The notes below the pieces were generated by a model. That model did no database searches. It saw only the letters and a list, made by a program, of their open reading frames with translations, and had not been told where the DNA came from. The translations under genes and the position numbers were made by a program. From Nocardiopsis sp. NRRL B-16309 (lineage in GTDB: Bacteria; Actinomycetota; Actinomycetes; Streptosporangiales; Streptosporangiaceae), in the NCBI RefSeq assembly GCF_001279585.1, contig NZ_LGEC01000027.1, positions 62,001 to 126,000 of the forward strand: DNA of 64,000 bases, read 5' to 3'. Of the stretch, positions 16,597-24,773 are shown piece after piece. Each line of letters starts with the position of its first letter. The stretch's first letter is position 1.

Positions 16597-16950
16597 GTGA
16601 ACGAAGCGGGGTTGGCGGAGTTGTCGGACGCGGAGACACCTGACGAGACCCGGAAGAATCGGCCCCGGGAGCGCCCGGAGGTGCCCGACTGGCTCGCCCA
16701 GGTCCCCTACTTCCTCGTGATGTCCGCGCTGGCCGCGGGCACGGTGATCGTCGCTGCGGCCTACTTCAAACGCGGTCCGGCGATCATCGCGGGCGCGCTG
16801 CTGCTGGCGGCCGCGTTCCGGTTGTTCCTGCCCAAGGACTGGATCGGCATGCTCGCCGTGCGTCGGCGCTGGATCGATCTGACCACCCTCGTCGGCATGG
16901 CGGTGCTGCTGATCGTGCTCGCATGGGTGGCGCCGCAACTGTCCGCGTAG
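16597..16950 (+). CDS. DUF3017 small membrane protein
   Basis: A 117-aa protein: a charged N-terminal 30 residues (ETPDETRKNRPRERPEVPDW) then three transmembrane helices (PYFLVMSALAAGTVIVAAAYF, AIIAGALLLAAAFRLFL, TLVGMAVLLIVLAWVA). GWLP-like loop residues LPKDWIGMLAVRRRWID between helices 2 and 3 are typical of DUF3017. The family is found just downstream of folD in many actinobacteria, which matches the location here. Function unknown. GTG 16597 is the only reasonable start. Confidence 0.8.
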   Translation: MNEAGLAELSDAETPDETRKNRPRERPEVPDWLAQVPYFLVMSALAAGTVIVAAAYFKRGPAIIAGALLLAAAFRLFLPKDWIGMLAVRRRWIDLTTLVGMAVLLIVLAWVAPQLSA

Positions 16951-16962
16951 GCGTCGAATAAG

Positions 16963-16974
16963 CTTGACGTCGAG
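16963..16974. promoter_or_regulatory. Near-palindrome upstream of icd
   Basis: CTTGACGTCGAG at 16963-16974 is symmetrical except for one position in each half and lies in the only A+T-containing patch of the 177-bp icd leader (context ATAAGCTTGACGTCGAGATA). It could be an operator, and TTGACG inside it could also serve as a -35 hexamer. The regulator is not known. Confidence 0.4.
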
Positions 16975-17127
16975 ATACCGCGACACCGACACGCCACCGC
17001 CTCCCCGGTAGCACGGACGCCGGGCGGGCGTGGGACAACGCCGCGCGCGGACCTGGGAACGGCCACGAACCGGGACCGGCCCGTCGTACGAGGTGGTGGC
17101 GCAGACTGAAGGGACAGCCACACAGCC

Positions 17128-18345
17128 ATGGCCAAGATCAAGGTCGAAAACCCCGTAGTCGAGCTGGACGGCGACGAGATGACCCGGATCATCTGGTCCT
17201 TCATCAAGGACCGGCTGATCCTCCCGTACCTCGACATCGACCTGAAGTACTACGACCTCGGGATCGAGGAGCGCGACCGCACCGACGACCAGATCACGGT
17301 CGACGCCGCCAACGCCATCAAGGAGTACGGCGTCGGCGTCAAGTGCGCCACGATCACGCCGGACGAGGCCCGGGTCGAGGAGTTCGGCCTCAAGAAGATG
17401 TGGCGGTCGCCCAACGGCACCATCCGCAACATCCTCGGTGGCGTCGTCTTCCGCGAGCCGATCATCTGTGAGAACGTGCCGCGCCTGGTCCCCGGCTGGA
17501 CCAAGCCCGTCATCATCGGCCGCCACGCCCACGGCGACCAGTACAAGGCCACCGACTTCAAGGTGCCCGGCCCCGGCACGGTCACCATGACCTACACCCC
17601 GGCCGACGGCAGCGAGCCGGTCGAGTTCGACGTCGCGAACTTCCCCGAGGAAGGCGGTGTCGCGATGGGCATGTACAACTTCCGCAAGTCCATCGAGGAC
17701 TTCGCGCGCGCCAGCCTGAACTACGGCCTGGACCGCAACTACCCGGTCTACATGTCCACCAAGAACACGATCCTCAAGGCCTACGACGGCATGTTCAAGG
17801 ACGTGTTCCAGGAGGTCTTCGAGGCCGAGTTCAAGGAGAAGTTCGACGCCGCCGGCCTGACCTACGAGCACCGCCTGATCGACGACATGGTCGCCGCGGC
17901 GCTCAAGTGGGAGGGCGGCTACGTCTGGGCCTGCAAGAACTACGACGGTGACGTGCAGTCCGACACCGTCGCCCAGGGCTACGGCTCGCTCGGCCTCATG
18001 ACCTCGGTGCTGCGCACCGCCGACGGCCGCACCGTCGAGGCCGAGGCCGCGCACGGCACGGTGACCCGTCACTACCGCCAGCACCAGCAGGGCAAGCCCA
18101 CCTCGACCAACCCGATCGCCTCCATCTTCGCGTGGACCCGCGGTCTGGACCACCGGGGCAAGCTGGACAACACCCCCAAGGTCGTCGAGTTCGCCAACAC
18201 CCTCGAGGACGTCGTCGTCAAGACCGTCGAGGGCGGCCAGATGACCAAGGACCTCGCGCTGCTGGTCGGCAAGGACCAGGAGTGGCTCACCACCGAGCAG
18301 TTCCTCGCCGCGCTGGACGAGAACCTGAGCAAGCGCCTGGCCTAG
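17128..18345 (+). CDS. icd: NADP-dependent isocitrate dehydrogenase
   Basis: A 405-aa enzyme of the homodimeric eukaryote-like type (about 400-410 aa, as mycobacterial Icd1), which oxidises isocitrate to 2-oxoglutarate with NADP. Begins KIKVENPVVELDGDEMTRIIW. Substrate residues lie in KMWRSPNGTIRNILGG, and GRHAHGDQYKA follows. Metal-binding aspartates lie in the YEHRLIDDMVA and KNYDGDVQSD regions. EAAHGTVTRHYRQHQ is the cofactor segment. It is monocistronic: a promoter-sized leader precedes it and a strong hairpin follows. Confidence 0.96.
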   Translation: MAKIKVENPVVELDGDEMTRIIWSFIKDRLILPYLDIDLKYYDLGIEERDRTDDQITVDAANAIKEYGVGVKCATITPDEARVEEFGLKKMWRSPNGTIRNILGGVVFREPIICENVPRLVPGWTKPVIIGRHAHGDQYKATDFKVPGPGTVTMTYTPADGSEPVEFDVANFPEEGGVAMGMYNFRKSIEDFARASLNYGLDRNYPVYMSTKNTILKAYDGMFKDVFQEVFEAEFKEKFDAAGLTYEHRLIDDMVAAALKWEGGYVWACKNYDGDVQSDTVAQGYGSLGLMTSVLRTADGRTVEAEAAHGTVTRHYRQHQQGKPTSTNPIASIFAWTRGLDHRGKLDNTPKVVEFANTLEDVVVKTVEGGQMTKDLALLVGKDQEWLTTEQFLAALDENLSKRLA

Positions 18346-18394
18346 GGCTGTTCGTCCGATCCGCACTGAGCCCGCGGGTCGGGTGACCTTCACC

Positions 18395-18430
18395 ACGCCC
18401 GGGCGTCCCCGAGAGGGGGCGCCCGGGCGT
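18395..18430 (+). terminator. Hairpin terminator after icd
   Basis: A 16-bp stem (18395-18410 with 18415-18430, one G-T pair) capped by a GAGA tetraloop, 50 bp past the icd stop. Confidence 0.75.
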
Positions 18431-18639
18431 CGCCGTTCCCCGATCAGAGGAGGGATTGCGCGCGAACGCGCCGTTTGGGGCCTTCGGACACGGGGCGCCG
18501 CACAAGTTTCTCGGTGTGTTTACCGTGTTCGCCGGACAGCCGGTGTCTGTGGGTGGGAGTATGGCCACCCCGGGTGAGGGCCACCGCGCCCGGGTGCGAC
18601 GTAAGACACGTGGGCAGGATTCGCACCTTTCGCGAACTT

Positions 18640-18805
18640 TGACCTATGGTGGAGACACGCCGGTGAGAACCGGCAGGCCAGAGCGGGTGCGAGCCCCTCG
18701 GCCACAACAGACCGACGTGCCGGCTTTGCGCCCGCTGGGGGGTAGGCGCGCACAGTACGGAACGTCACGAAGAAGGGCCCGTCACCATTGGTGGCGGGCC
18801 CTTCG
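18640..18805 (+). ncRNA. Possible structured RNA ending in a terminator hairpin
   Basis: Gene-free DNA with several small hairpins of RNA-like design: GCCGGT-GAGA-ACCGGC (18660-18675) and GGGT-GCGA-GCCC (18685-18696) both have GNRA tetraloops, and the stretch ends at 18772-18804 with a long stem GAAGGGCCCG/CGGGCCCTTC. A TATGGT at 18645-18650 could be a -10 element. It matches none of the common RNAs I can recall (RNase P, tmRNA, SRP RNA, 6S), and although the first hairpin looks a little like a cobalamin riboswitch P3, the rest of that fold is absent. Real only if transcription and covariation are shown. Confidence 0.3.
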
Positions 18806-18807
18806 CC

Positions 18808-18851
18808 GTGTTCGGGGTGTGTTCGGGGTGTGTTCGGGGTGTGTTCGGGGC
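18808..18851. repeat. Four tandem 11-bp repeats
   Basis: GTGTTCGGGGT repeated four times without interruption (18808-18818, 18819-18829, 18830-18840, 18841-18851; last base differs). The period is close to one helical turn. It directly follows the terminator hairpin at 18772-18804. Confidence 0.85.
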
Positions 18852-18946
18852 GCTTCATGCCGGGGCCTTCGTCGTCGCCTACGCCTGCGCTCGTTCCTCG
18901 CTCCGGCTTGGCTCCTCCTGCAGTCACCGGCGCGCCCCTCACACCT

Positions 18947-19629
18947 GTGCTTTCTTTGGGCCTCCGCTCGTTCCTCGCTTTGGCCCGGATCAACCCCCTG
19001 TGGTTGCGGTGAGCTGGACCGCTCACGCCTCACCCCCTGGGGTCCCGTAGTCCCGCGTGTTCACGCCCAACCCCCTGGGGCTGGGGCGGGCTGAACGGCC
19101 ACCTCTCACCCCCTGTAGCCCCGCCACGTGGACGGCCACCTGCCACCCCCGGGGCTGAGGCAGCCCGCGTGTGCACGTCCAACCCCCTGTGGTCCCCGTG
19201 AGCGGAACCGGGCACGCCCACCGCCTGCGATTTCGAAGGCGCGGACGCGCACGTCCCACCTCCTGTGCCCGGGGCCGGGGGTGGGACGTGAGCCGTTCAT
19301 CGGTTGGGGGCGGTGCAGGGGGTGGGAGCTGCACGGGGACGGTCTACGTCCACCCGAGGGGGTGAGAGGTCGGCCGTTCATCCTGCCCTCAACCCCAGGG
19401 GGTTGAAGGTGGCCGTTCAGCCCGCCCGGGCCACAGGGGGGCTCGCGAGGGGCGGGCCAGTGTTCTGCAGGAGGAGACGGGGCCGCCGCGAGGAACGAGC
19501 AAGGCAAGTCGACGACGAAGAACGCTGGCTACTCGGCGCCCCGAGCACGGGGCCACGAAGAACGCTGGCTACTCGGCGCCCCGAGCACGGGGCCAAAGCG
19601 AGGAACGAGCGGAGGCCCCCAGAAAGCAC
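18947..19629. repeat. Large imperfect palindrome bounded by 40-bp inverted repeats
   Basis: The arms 18947-18986 and 19590-19629 are inverted copies agreeing at 38 of 40 positions. The interior is built of degenerate modules: the left part repeats CAACCCCCTG/CACCCCCTG with GGACGGCCACCT, and the right part carries the same words inverted (GGGGGTTGAAGGTGGCCGTTC). Near the centre is a hairpin at 19250-19290 (CACGTCCCACC/GGGTGGGACGTG). No plausible gene lies inside. It could be a MITE-like non-autonomous element or a structured termination/attachment region. No target-site duplication was seen at the outer ends. Confidence 0.65.
19516..19595. repeat. Perfect 40-bp tandem duplication
   Basis: Identical 40-bp units at 19516-19555 and 19556-19595, containing GCTACTCGGCGCCCCGAGC, itself a short inverted repeat. 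Lies just inside the right 40-bp inverted repeat of the palindromic region. Confidence 0.85.
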
Positions 19630-19658
19630 AGAGCGGAGGCCCCAGAAAACACAGCAAC

Positions 19659-20924
19659 TCACTCGGCCATGACGCTCTCCGGGATGGGCTCGCCCTCGCG
19701 GATGGCGGCGAACATCTGCCCCGAGCGCTCCTCGTCCCAGAGCACGACCGAGCCGACGCCGTCCAGGGTCGGGGTGCTGCCCACGGGCACCGAGGTGGTC
19801 TCCGTGCCTCCGCGCAGGGCCAGCATCATCGTGGCCAGGTGGCGGAGGCGGTCGCCCTCGTCCACCATGAACGTGTCCGTGCCGGCGGTGACGAGCGGGA
19901 TGGCCCGGACCGGGTTGAACAGGGTCGAGGGGTCGCTGGCCTTCTGCACGAGCGCGGAGAAGAACTCGCGCTGGCGCTGGATGCGGTCGAGGTCGGCGCG
20001 CGGGGTGGCGCGGGTGCGCACGTAGCCCAGCGCCGTGCCGCCGTCCATCTCCTGGCAGCCCGCCTCGATGTCCAGCCCCGCCTTGGGGTCCACCATCGGC
20101 TCCTCGGGGCACAGTTCCACGCCGCCCACCGCGTCGACCAGGTCCACGAAGCCGCCCATGCCGATCTCGACGTAGTGGTCGACGCGCACGCCGGACGCGC
20201 GCTCGAAGGTCTCCACCAGGGGGGCGGGGCCGCCGCAGACCTCCTCGCCGTCCTCGTCGGTCCCGCACACGGCGTCGGCGAACGAGGCGTTGATCTTGTT
20301 GTCCGCGAACCCCGGGATGGCCATCGGCACGTAGGAGTCGCGGGGCACGCTGATGATCGTGGGGTCGCCCTCGTCGGGGATGTACAGCAGCATGATCGAG
20401 TCGGTGCGGCGGCCCTCGGCCCGGCCGGTGGCCAGGTCGCGGACCTGGTCGTCGTCCAGGCCGTCGCGGCTGTCCGAGCCCACGATGAGGAAGGTCGTGC
20501 CGTCCTGGCGCTCGGGGCGCCCGTCGTAGTCCAGCAGCGCCTCCACGTGCTGCAGGCGCGAGTCCGCCCACAGGTAGAACGCGGTCGGCACGCCGATGAG
20601 GACGACGAGCAGGACCACCAGCGTGCTCGTCACGATGGTGCTGACGCGCTTGCGCCGCCTCTCCTTGGCCCGGCGCTCGATCCCCCGGCCGTCGTACTCG
20701 CGCCCGGCCGAGTGCGTCCTGCGCCTGGGGGCGCTCCGGCGCACCGGGGGCACCTCGCCGGCCCTGGGCAGCCGGCGCGGACCGCCGGCGGCCTCCTGCT
20801 CGGACTCGCGCGAGCGGTAGAGCTTCTCGAACTGGTCAGGCCGACCGGGTGTGCCGCCCCTGCGGAACACACCCGCCTTGTCGTGTTCACCGGTCGAGCC
20901 GGGGTCGCTCCTGCGGTCAGCCAT
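19659..20924 (-). CDS. LytR-CpsA-Psr family cell-wall polymer ligase
   Basis: A 421-aa type II membrane protein. About 90 residues of charged cytoplasmic tail (Arg/Pro-rich) precede one transmembrane helix (VSTIVTSTLVVLLVVLIGVPTAFYLW). The extracytoplasmic LCP domain shows FLIVGSDSRDG, RRTDSIMLLYIP, IISVPRDSYVPM, KINASFADA and YVRTRATPRADLDRIQRQREF. The conserved Arg and Asp residues that bind the polyprenyl-pyrophosphate headgroup are therefore present. LCP proteins transfer glycopolymers from undecaprenyl phosphate to peptidoglycan. It could attach the polymer made by the 1-11 kb locus, though the two loci are not adjacent. Repeats lie immediately past its stop. Confidence 0.9.
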   Translation of the reverse strand: MADRRSDPGSTGEHDKAGVFRRGGTPGRPDQFEKLYRSRESEQEAAGGPRRLPRAGEVPPVRRSAPRRRTHSAGREYDGRGIERRAKERRRKRVSTIVTSTLVVLLVVLIGVPTAFYLWADSRLQHVEALLDYDGRPERQDGTTFLIVGSDSRDGLDDDQVRDLATGRAEGRRTDSIMLLYIPDEGDPTIISVPRDSYVPMAIPGFADNKINASFADAVCGTDEDGEEVCGGPAPLVETFERASGVRVDHYVEIGMGGFVDLVDAVGGVELCPEEPMVDPKAGLDIEAGCQEMDGGTALGYVRTRATPRADLDRIQRQREFFSALVQKASDPSTLFNPVRAIPLVTAGTDTFMVDEGDRLRHLATMMLALRGGTETTSVPVGSTPTLDGVGSVVLWDEERSGQMFAAIREGEPIPESVMAE

Positions 20925-21029
20925 CGATTCGCCTATCTGCTCCGCGCCGTGGACGTCTGGGGGTGTGCTTCCTGGCTATGTGATCGCAGAAAGGGTAGCC
21001 GGGTTCGCCCCGATCCGTCCGAACCGAGG

Positions 21030-22151
21030 TCACCTCAAGCGGTGGGCACCGGCCGAGGGCACGGCCGCGCGCACGCGGGGCGCCACCCGGCCATGGTCGG
21101 CGAACGCCCGGGCGAGCGCGTCCGTGATCCGGTCGACGCGGTCCTCGGCGGCCAGAGCCAGCGCCGTGCCGCGCCACCCGGACATCCGCACGCCGCGGGC
21201 CCCCGCCCGGGACGCGGTCTCCGCGGCGAGGTCCACCTCCGGTGTGGGCAGGTCGAACCGGCGCAGCGACAGGTGCGAGGCGGTCAGCACCGGACCGACC
21301 TCCGCGGAGCGGCCCGCGCGCAGCAGGCCCACGGCGGCGTTGAGCCGGTGCGTCTCCGTGACCGCGTACTCCACCCGCGTACGCAGCACCGGGTCGCGCA
21401 GCTCGCGCAGCGCCGCGGGCAGGTCCCGGACCGCGCGCAGCGGGCCCAGGACCTCCTCGGCCCGTGCCAGTTCGGCCTCACGGACGGGGCGCGGATCGCG
21501 GCGGGGCAGGGCGCCGGTGTCGATGACGAGCAGCCGCAGCCCCTCGGCCGCGAGGTCGAACGGCAGGACCGTCGACTTCCTCCCCCGGGGATGGAAGCGC
21601 ACCACGCAGCCGGGCCGGGCGACCATGGCCACGCGCCCGTCGGCCTCGTCCCGCTCGGGGGGCGGGTCGCCGCCCATGTCGGCCAGGGCCAGGGCCACCG
21701 CGCTGCCCGCGGCGGCCGTGCGGCCCAGGGAGGCGTGTTCCGGCAGGTCCGCGTCCAGGAGGACCCGCACCCCCGTGTCGGGGGCCAGGGAGCCGTTCCG
21801 GCGCGCGTCGGCCACCGCCGCGGCGACGGCCCGCGCCGCGGGCTCCCGGGGCCGCACGGCGCCGAGGGGCGTCGCCACGTGCACGCCCGCGCCCGGAGCC
21901 TCCCCGACCGCCGCCGTCACACCCCAGGGCAGGGCGGCGTACAGGGCGGCTCCGGCGGCGACCGCCGTGTGCTCGCCCATCAGCGCCAGCCGGCCCGGCG
22001 CGCGCCACACCCCCGCGGGCTCCGCGCCGAACCGCCGCAGGTACTCCTTGGCCAGCGCGTCCGGATCGGGGGCCCCGACCGGCCACTCGCCGCGCGGCCC
22101 CGCCGACCGCACCCCCAACACAGCACGCAACCGCGCCCCCGCGCCCCCCAC
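21030..22151 (-). CDS. Degenerate galactokinase-like GHMP kinase
   Basis: A 373-aa protein with galactokinase architecture but altered motifs. Motif 1 reads APGRLALMGEHTAVAAG where active enzymes have GEHTDY, so the galactose-binding Asp-Tyr is lost. The ATP loop, normally GLSSSA, reads LGRTAAAGSA. The C-terminal motif reads RMSGWRGTALAL instead of the usual GGGFGG. With two glycine-rich ATP contacts replaced, it may be a pseudo-kinase or accept another substrate. GTG 22151 has an AAGGGGG site upstream. It is divergent from the YihY gene; no other galactose genes are near. Confidence 0.7.
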   Translation of the reverse strand: MGGAGARLRAVLGVRSAGPRGEWPVGAPDPDALAKEYLRRFGAEPAGVWRAPGRLALMGEHTAVAAGAALYAALPWGVTAAVGEAPGAGVHVATPLGAVRPREPAARAVAAAVADARRNGSLAPDTGVRVLLDADLPEHASLGRTAAAGSAVALALADMGGDPPPERDEADGRVAMVARPGCVVRFHPRGRKSTVLPFDLAAEGLRLLVIDTGALPRRDPRPVREAELARAEEVLGPLRAVRDLPAALRELRDPVLRTRVEYAVTETHRLNAAVGLLRAGRSAEVGPVLTASHLSLRRFDLPTPEVDLAAETASRAGARGVRMSGWRGTALALAAEDRVDRITDALARAFADHGRVAPRVRAAVPSAGAHRLR

Positions 22152-22299
22152 CGGACGTCCCCCTTCTCCCCGATCCCCCTTGACGGCTCCTACCCCAAGT
22201 CTGCCGTGTACCGCGGCGCACCCGCGCGTGGCGCCCCCCTACCGCGGCGCGACTGCACTAGGGTGTCCCACACTTCCGGGCGTGCATGGGAAGGACCGT

Positions 22300-23412
22300 A
22301 TGGCCGCAGCGCTGGACAGGGCGAAGGACGGGGCCCGGCACTACCGGAACCTGTCGATGGACGCGTACTGGCGTCTCAGGCGGCGCCACCCCGCCGTGGA
22401 CCACGCCGTGCGCGCCTACGAGCGCTACGCCGACCGCAACGGCAACCAGCTCGCCGGGGCGGTCACCTACTTCGCGTTCCTGTCCTTCTTCCCCCTGCTC
22501 GCGCTGGCCTTCGCCGTGGTCGGCTACCTGGCCTCGATGCAGGTCGAGCTCACCGCCACCCTCGAAGAGGGGATCGACGGCGTGCTGCCGGGACTGTCCG
22601 AGCAGCTGCCCATGGACGACATCGCCCAGGCGCGGGTGGGCGCCGGAGTCATCGGTCTGCTCGGCCTGCTCTACGCGGGCCTGAACTCGGTGTCGGCGCT
22701 GCGCCAGGCCCTGCACTCGATCTGGCTCAAGAGCGTCAAGGAGGGCCCCAACGTCCTGCTGCGCAAGGCGGGCGACCTGTTCGTGATGGCCGGCCTGGGG
22801 CTGGCGCTGCTGCTCACCGTGTCCTTCACCAGCGTCGGGCAGGCGGCCACGACCTGGCTGCTGGCCCTGGTGGGGCTGGACGGCTCCGTGTGGGCCAACC
22901 TGCTGCTGCGGCTACTGGCGCTGGCCATCGCGATCTCGATGAACATGGTCCTGTTCGTGCTGGTGTTCACGCTGCTGTCGGGTAGCGGACGGCCGATGCG
23001 GATGATGTGGCGCGGGGCCCTGCTCGGCGCCGTGGGCTTCGAGGTGCTCAAGGCGACCGCGGCCGTACTGCTCGCCGGAACCCTCAGCAACCCCGTCTAC
23101 GCGTCGTTCGCGGTACTCGTCGGGCTGCTCGTGTGGATCAACCTGGTGATGCGCCTGGTGATGTTCAGCGCGGCCTGGACGGCCACCTGGCTCCCGATGC
23201 CGGCGCCCTACACCGGGACGCTGCCGCTGCCCGGGGAGAACGGCCTGGACTGGTCGCGGCGGGGACCGGGGGCGCGCGTGTCCGCGTCCGCGCTCGCCCG
23301 GCACCGCGTCGACCAGCGGATCGTCGCGGGGATCGCCGCCCTGCTGGGCGCCGCCGGGGCCGGGGGAGCGGCCGCCGGGCTGCTCCGGCGGGCGCGGCGG
23401 CGCGATCGCTGA
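22300..23412 (+). CDS. YihY/virulence factor BrkB family membrane protein
   Basis: A 370-aa integral membrane protein with six predicted helices. Near residue 45 the family signature NQLAGAVTYFAFLSFFPLLALAFA is clear, and LLYAGLNSVSALRQALHSIW follows the second helix. The C-terminus ends in AAGLLRRARRRDR, a basic tail after a final hydrophobic stretch. Family members were once called ribonuclease BN, but that activity is not theirs; the true role is unknown, possibly transport or envelope maintenance. ATG 22300 has GGGAAGG 5 nt upstream. Confidence 0.85.
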   Translation: MAAALDRAKDGARHYRNLSMDAYWRLRRRHPAVDHAVRAYERYADRNGNQLAGAVTYFAFLSFFPLLALAFAVVGYLASMQVELTATLEEGIDGVLPGLSEQLPMDDIAQARVGAGVIGLLGLLYAGLNSVSALRQALHSIWLKSVKEGPNVLLRKAGDLFVMAGLGLALLLTVSFTSVGQAATTWLLALVGLDGSVWANLLLRLLALAIAISMNMVLFVLVFTLLSGSGRPMRMMWRGALLGAVGFEVLKATAAVLLAGTLSNPVYASFAVLVGLLVWINLVMRLVMFSAAWTATWLPMPAPYTGTLPLPGENGLDWSRRGPGARVSASALARHRVDQRIVAGIAALLGAAGAGGAAAGLLRRARRRDR

Positions 23413-23449
23413 ACCCGTTCCGAATCTTTTCAGGAATTCCTCCCGTGGG

Positions 23450-23465
23450 CGGGTACATATACCCG
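23450..23465. promoter_or_regulatory. Palindrome upstream of carboxylate-amine ligase
   Basis: CGGGTACATATACCCG, a perfect 6+6 inverted repeat with a CATA centre, located 110 bp before ATG 23575 in an A+T-containing patch. It could be an operator overlapping the promoter; no known regulator matches in my memory. Confidence 0.4.
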
Positions 23466-23574
23466 TATGCGCGCGGTGTGGGAAGGGTAGTCCTCTTCTG
23501 CCCCGGTTGACCGGTTCGCCGGGGCTCGAAGGTGCGCCGACCACGGCGGTCGGCAATCACCCCCCGGAGGGCAG

Positions 23575-24747
23575 ATGGGAATCGCATTCAAGTCGTCCGA
23601 ACGTGCGACGCTCGGTGTGGAGTGGGAACTCCAGCTCGTCGACCGCCGCAGCCGCCACCTGCGCCAGGAGGCGAGGGAACTCCTGGCCGACCTCCCCGAC
23701 CTGAGCGAGGACGCCGCGCCCCCGCTCCGGCACGAGCTCATGCAGTCGCAGGTCGAGGTCGTGACGGGGATCTGCGAGACGGTGGACGAGGCCAAGAGCG
23801 ACCTCGCGCGCAACCTCGGCCGCATGAGGGAGGTCCTCGACCCGCGCGGCACCACGCTGACCTGCTCGGGGACCCACCCCATCGACGACTGGCGGGACCA
23901 GTCCCTCAGCCCGGGCGCCCGCTACGGCGAACTCGTGGACCGCATGCAGTGGCTGGCGCGCAGGATCCTCACCTGCGGCGTCCACGTCCATGTGGGAGTG
24001 CGCAGTCCGGAGAAGGCCATTCCCATGGTGAACGCCCTTGCGAGGTATCTCCCTCATTTCCTCGCTTTGAGTGCTTCCAGCCCATTCTGGAGTGGTGCGG
24101 ACACCGGGCTCGCGTCCTCGCGGTCGATCATCTTCGGTGCGCTGCCGACGTCCGGACCCCCCGTGAACCTCCCGCACTGGACGGCTTTTGAGGAATACAT
24201 CGAAACGCTACTCAGGGCGGGTACCATCGCCTCTATCAAGGAAGTGTGGTGGGACATCCGTCCGCACCCTGATTTCGGCACCATCGAGATCCGGATGTTC
24301 GACGGGATTCCCACACTGCGCGAGGTGGGAATGGCCGCCGCGCTCTCGCAGAGCCTGGTGGAGCTGTTCGACCACCAGCTCGACCGCGGGTACGGCTTGC
24401 CCAGCCCGCCGTCCTGGCTGGTACGGGACAACAAGTGGCGGGCCACTCGCTACGGACTGGACGCCCGTGTCATCACGGATCTGCACGGAACCACCGTTCC
24501 GCTCCGGGACGACCTGTACGAGCTGGTACGCGAGCTGGCGCCCGTCGCGGCCCGCCTGGGCTGCGCCGAGGACCTGGACCTGATCTCCGAGATCCTGGAC
24601 AAGGGTGCCTCCTACGAAAGGCAGCGCGCGGTCGTCGCCGCGGGCGGTTCGCTGGACGACGTCGTCGACATGCTCGCAGCCGAGCTCCAGGGCGACCACC
24701 CCACCCGTGCAGCGGTCGGTGTCGGCGATGGAGCCGGTGCGCGGTAA
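23575..24747 (+). CDS. YbdK-type carboxylate-amine ligase (GCS2 family)
   Basis: A 390-aa ATP-grasp-like ligase of the glutamate-cysteine ligase 2 family. Characteristic stretches are LGVEWELQLVD at the N-terminus (metal and ATP glutamates), HELMQSQVEVVTGIC, LTCSGTHPIDDW, CGVHVHVGV and WWDIRPHPDFGTIEIRMFD. The family joins a carboxylate to an amine, forming gamma-glutamylcysteine-type products weakly in E. coli YbdK. Actinobacteria carry several paralogues, one of which is the mycothiol-independent EgtA-like type. No ergothioneine genes are adjacent, so EgtA is not supported. ATG 23575 follows a GGAGG site. Confidence 0.85.
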   Translation: MGIAFKSSERATLGVEWELQLVDRRSRHLRQEARELLADLPDLSEDAAPPLRHELMQSQVEVVTGICETVDEAKSDLARNLGRMREVLDPRGTTLTCSGTHPIDDWRDQSLSPGARYGELVDRMQWLARRILTCGVHVHVGVRSPEKAIPMVNALARYLPHFLALSASSPFWSGADTGLASSRSIIFGALPTSGPPVNLPHWTAFEEYIETLLRAGTIASIKEVWWDIRPHPDFGTIEIRMFDGIPTLREVGMAAALSQSLVELFDHQLDRGYGLPSPPSWLVRDNKWRATRYGLDARVITDLHGTTVPLRDDLYELVRELAPVAARLGCAEDLDLISEILDKGASYERQRAVVAAGGSLDDVVDMLAAELQGDHPTRAAVGVGDGAGAR

Positions 24748-24773
24748 GACGTGAACGAAGAGGGGACCCTCGC

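Noticed and set aside
18650..18720. Cobalamin riboswitch
   Set aside because: Only one hairpin resembles P3; the CCCGC core and B12 box are missing and no plus-strand gene follows.
18520..19340. Several 80-170-codon frames on both strands in the palindromic region
   Set aside because: Their products follow the repeat pattern, lack ribosome sites and overlap each other; no conserved domain visible.
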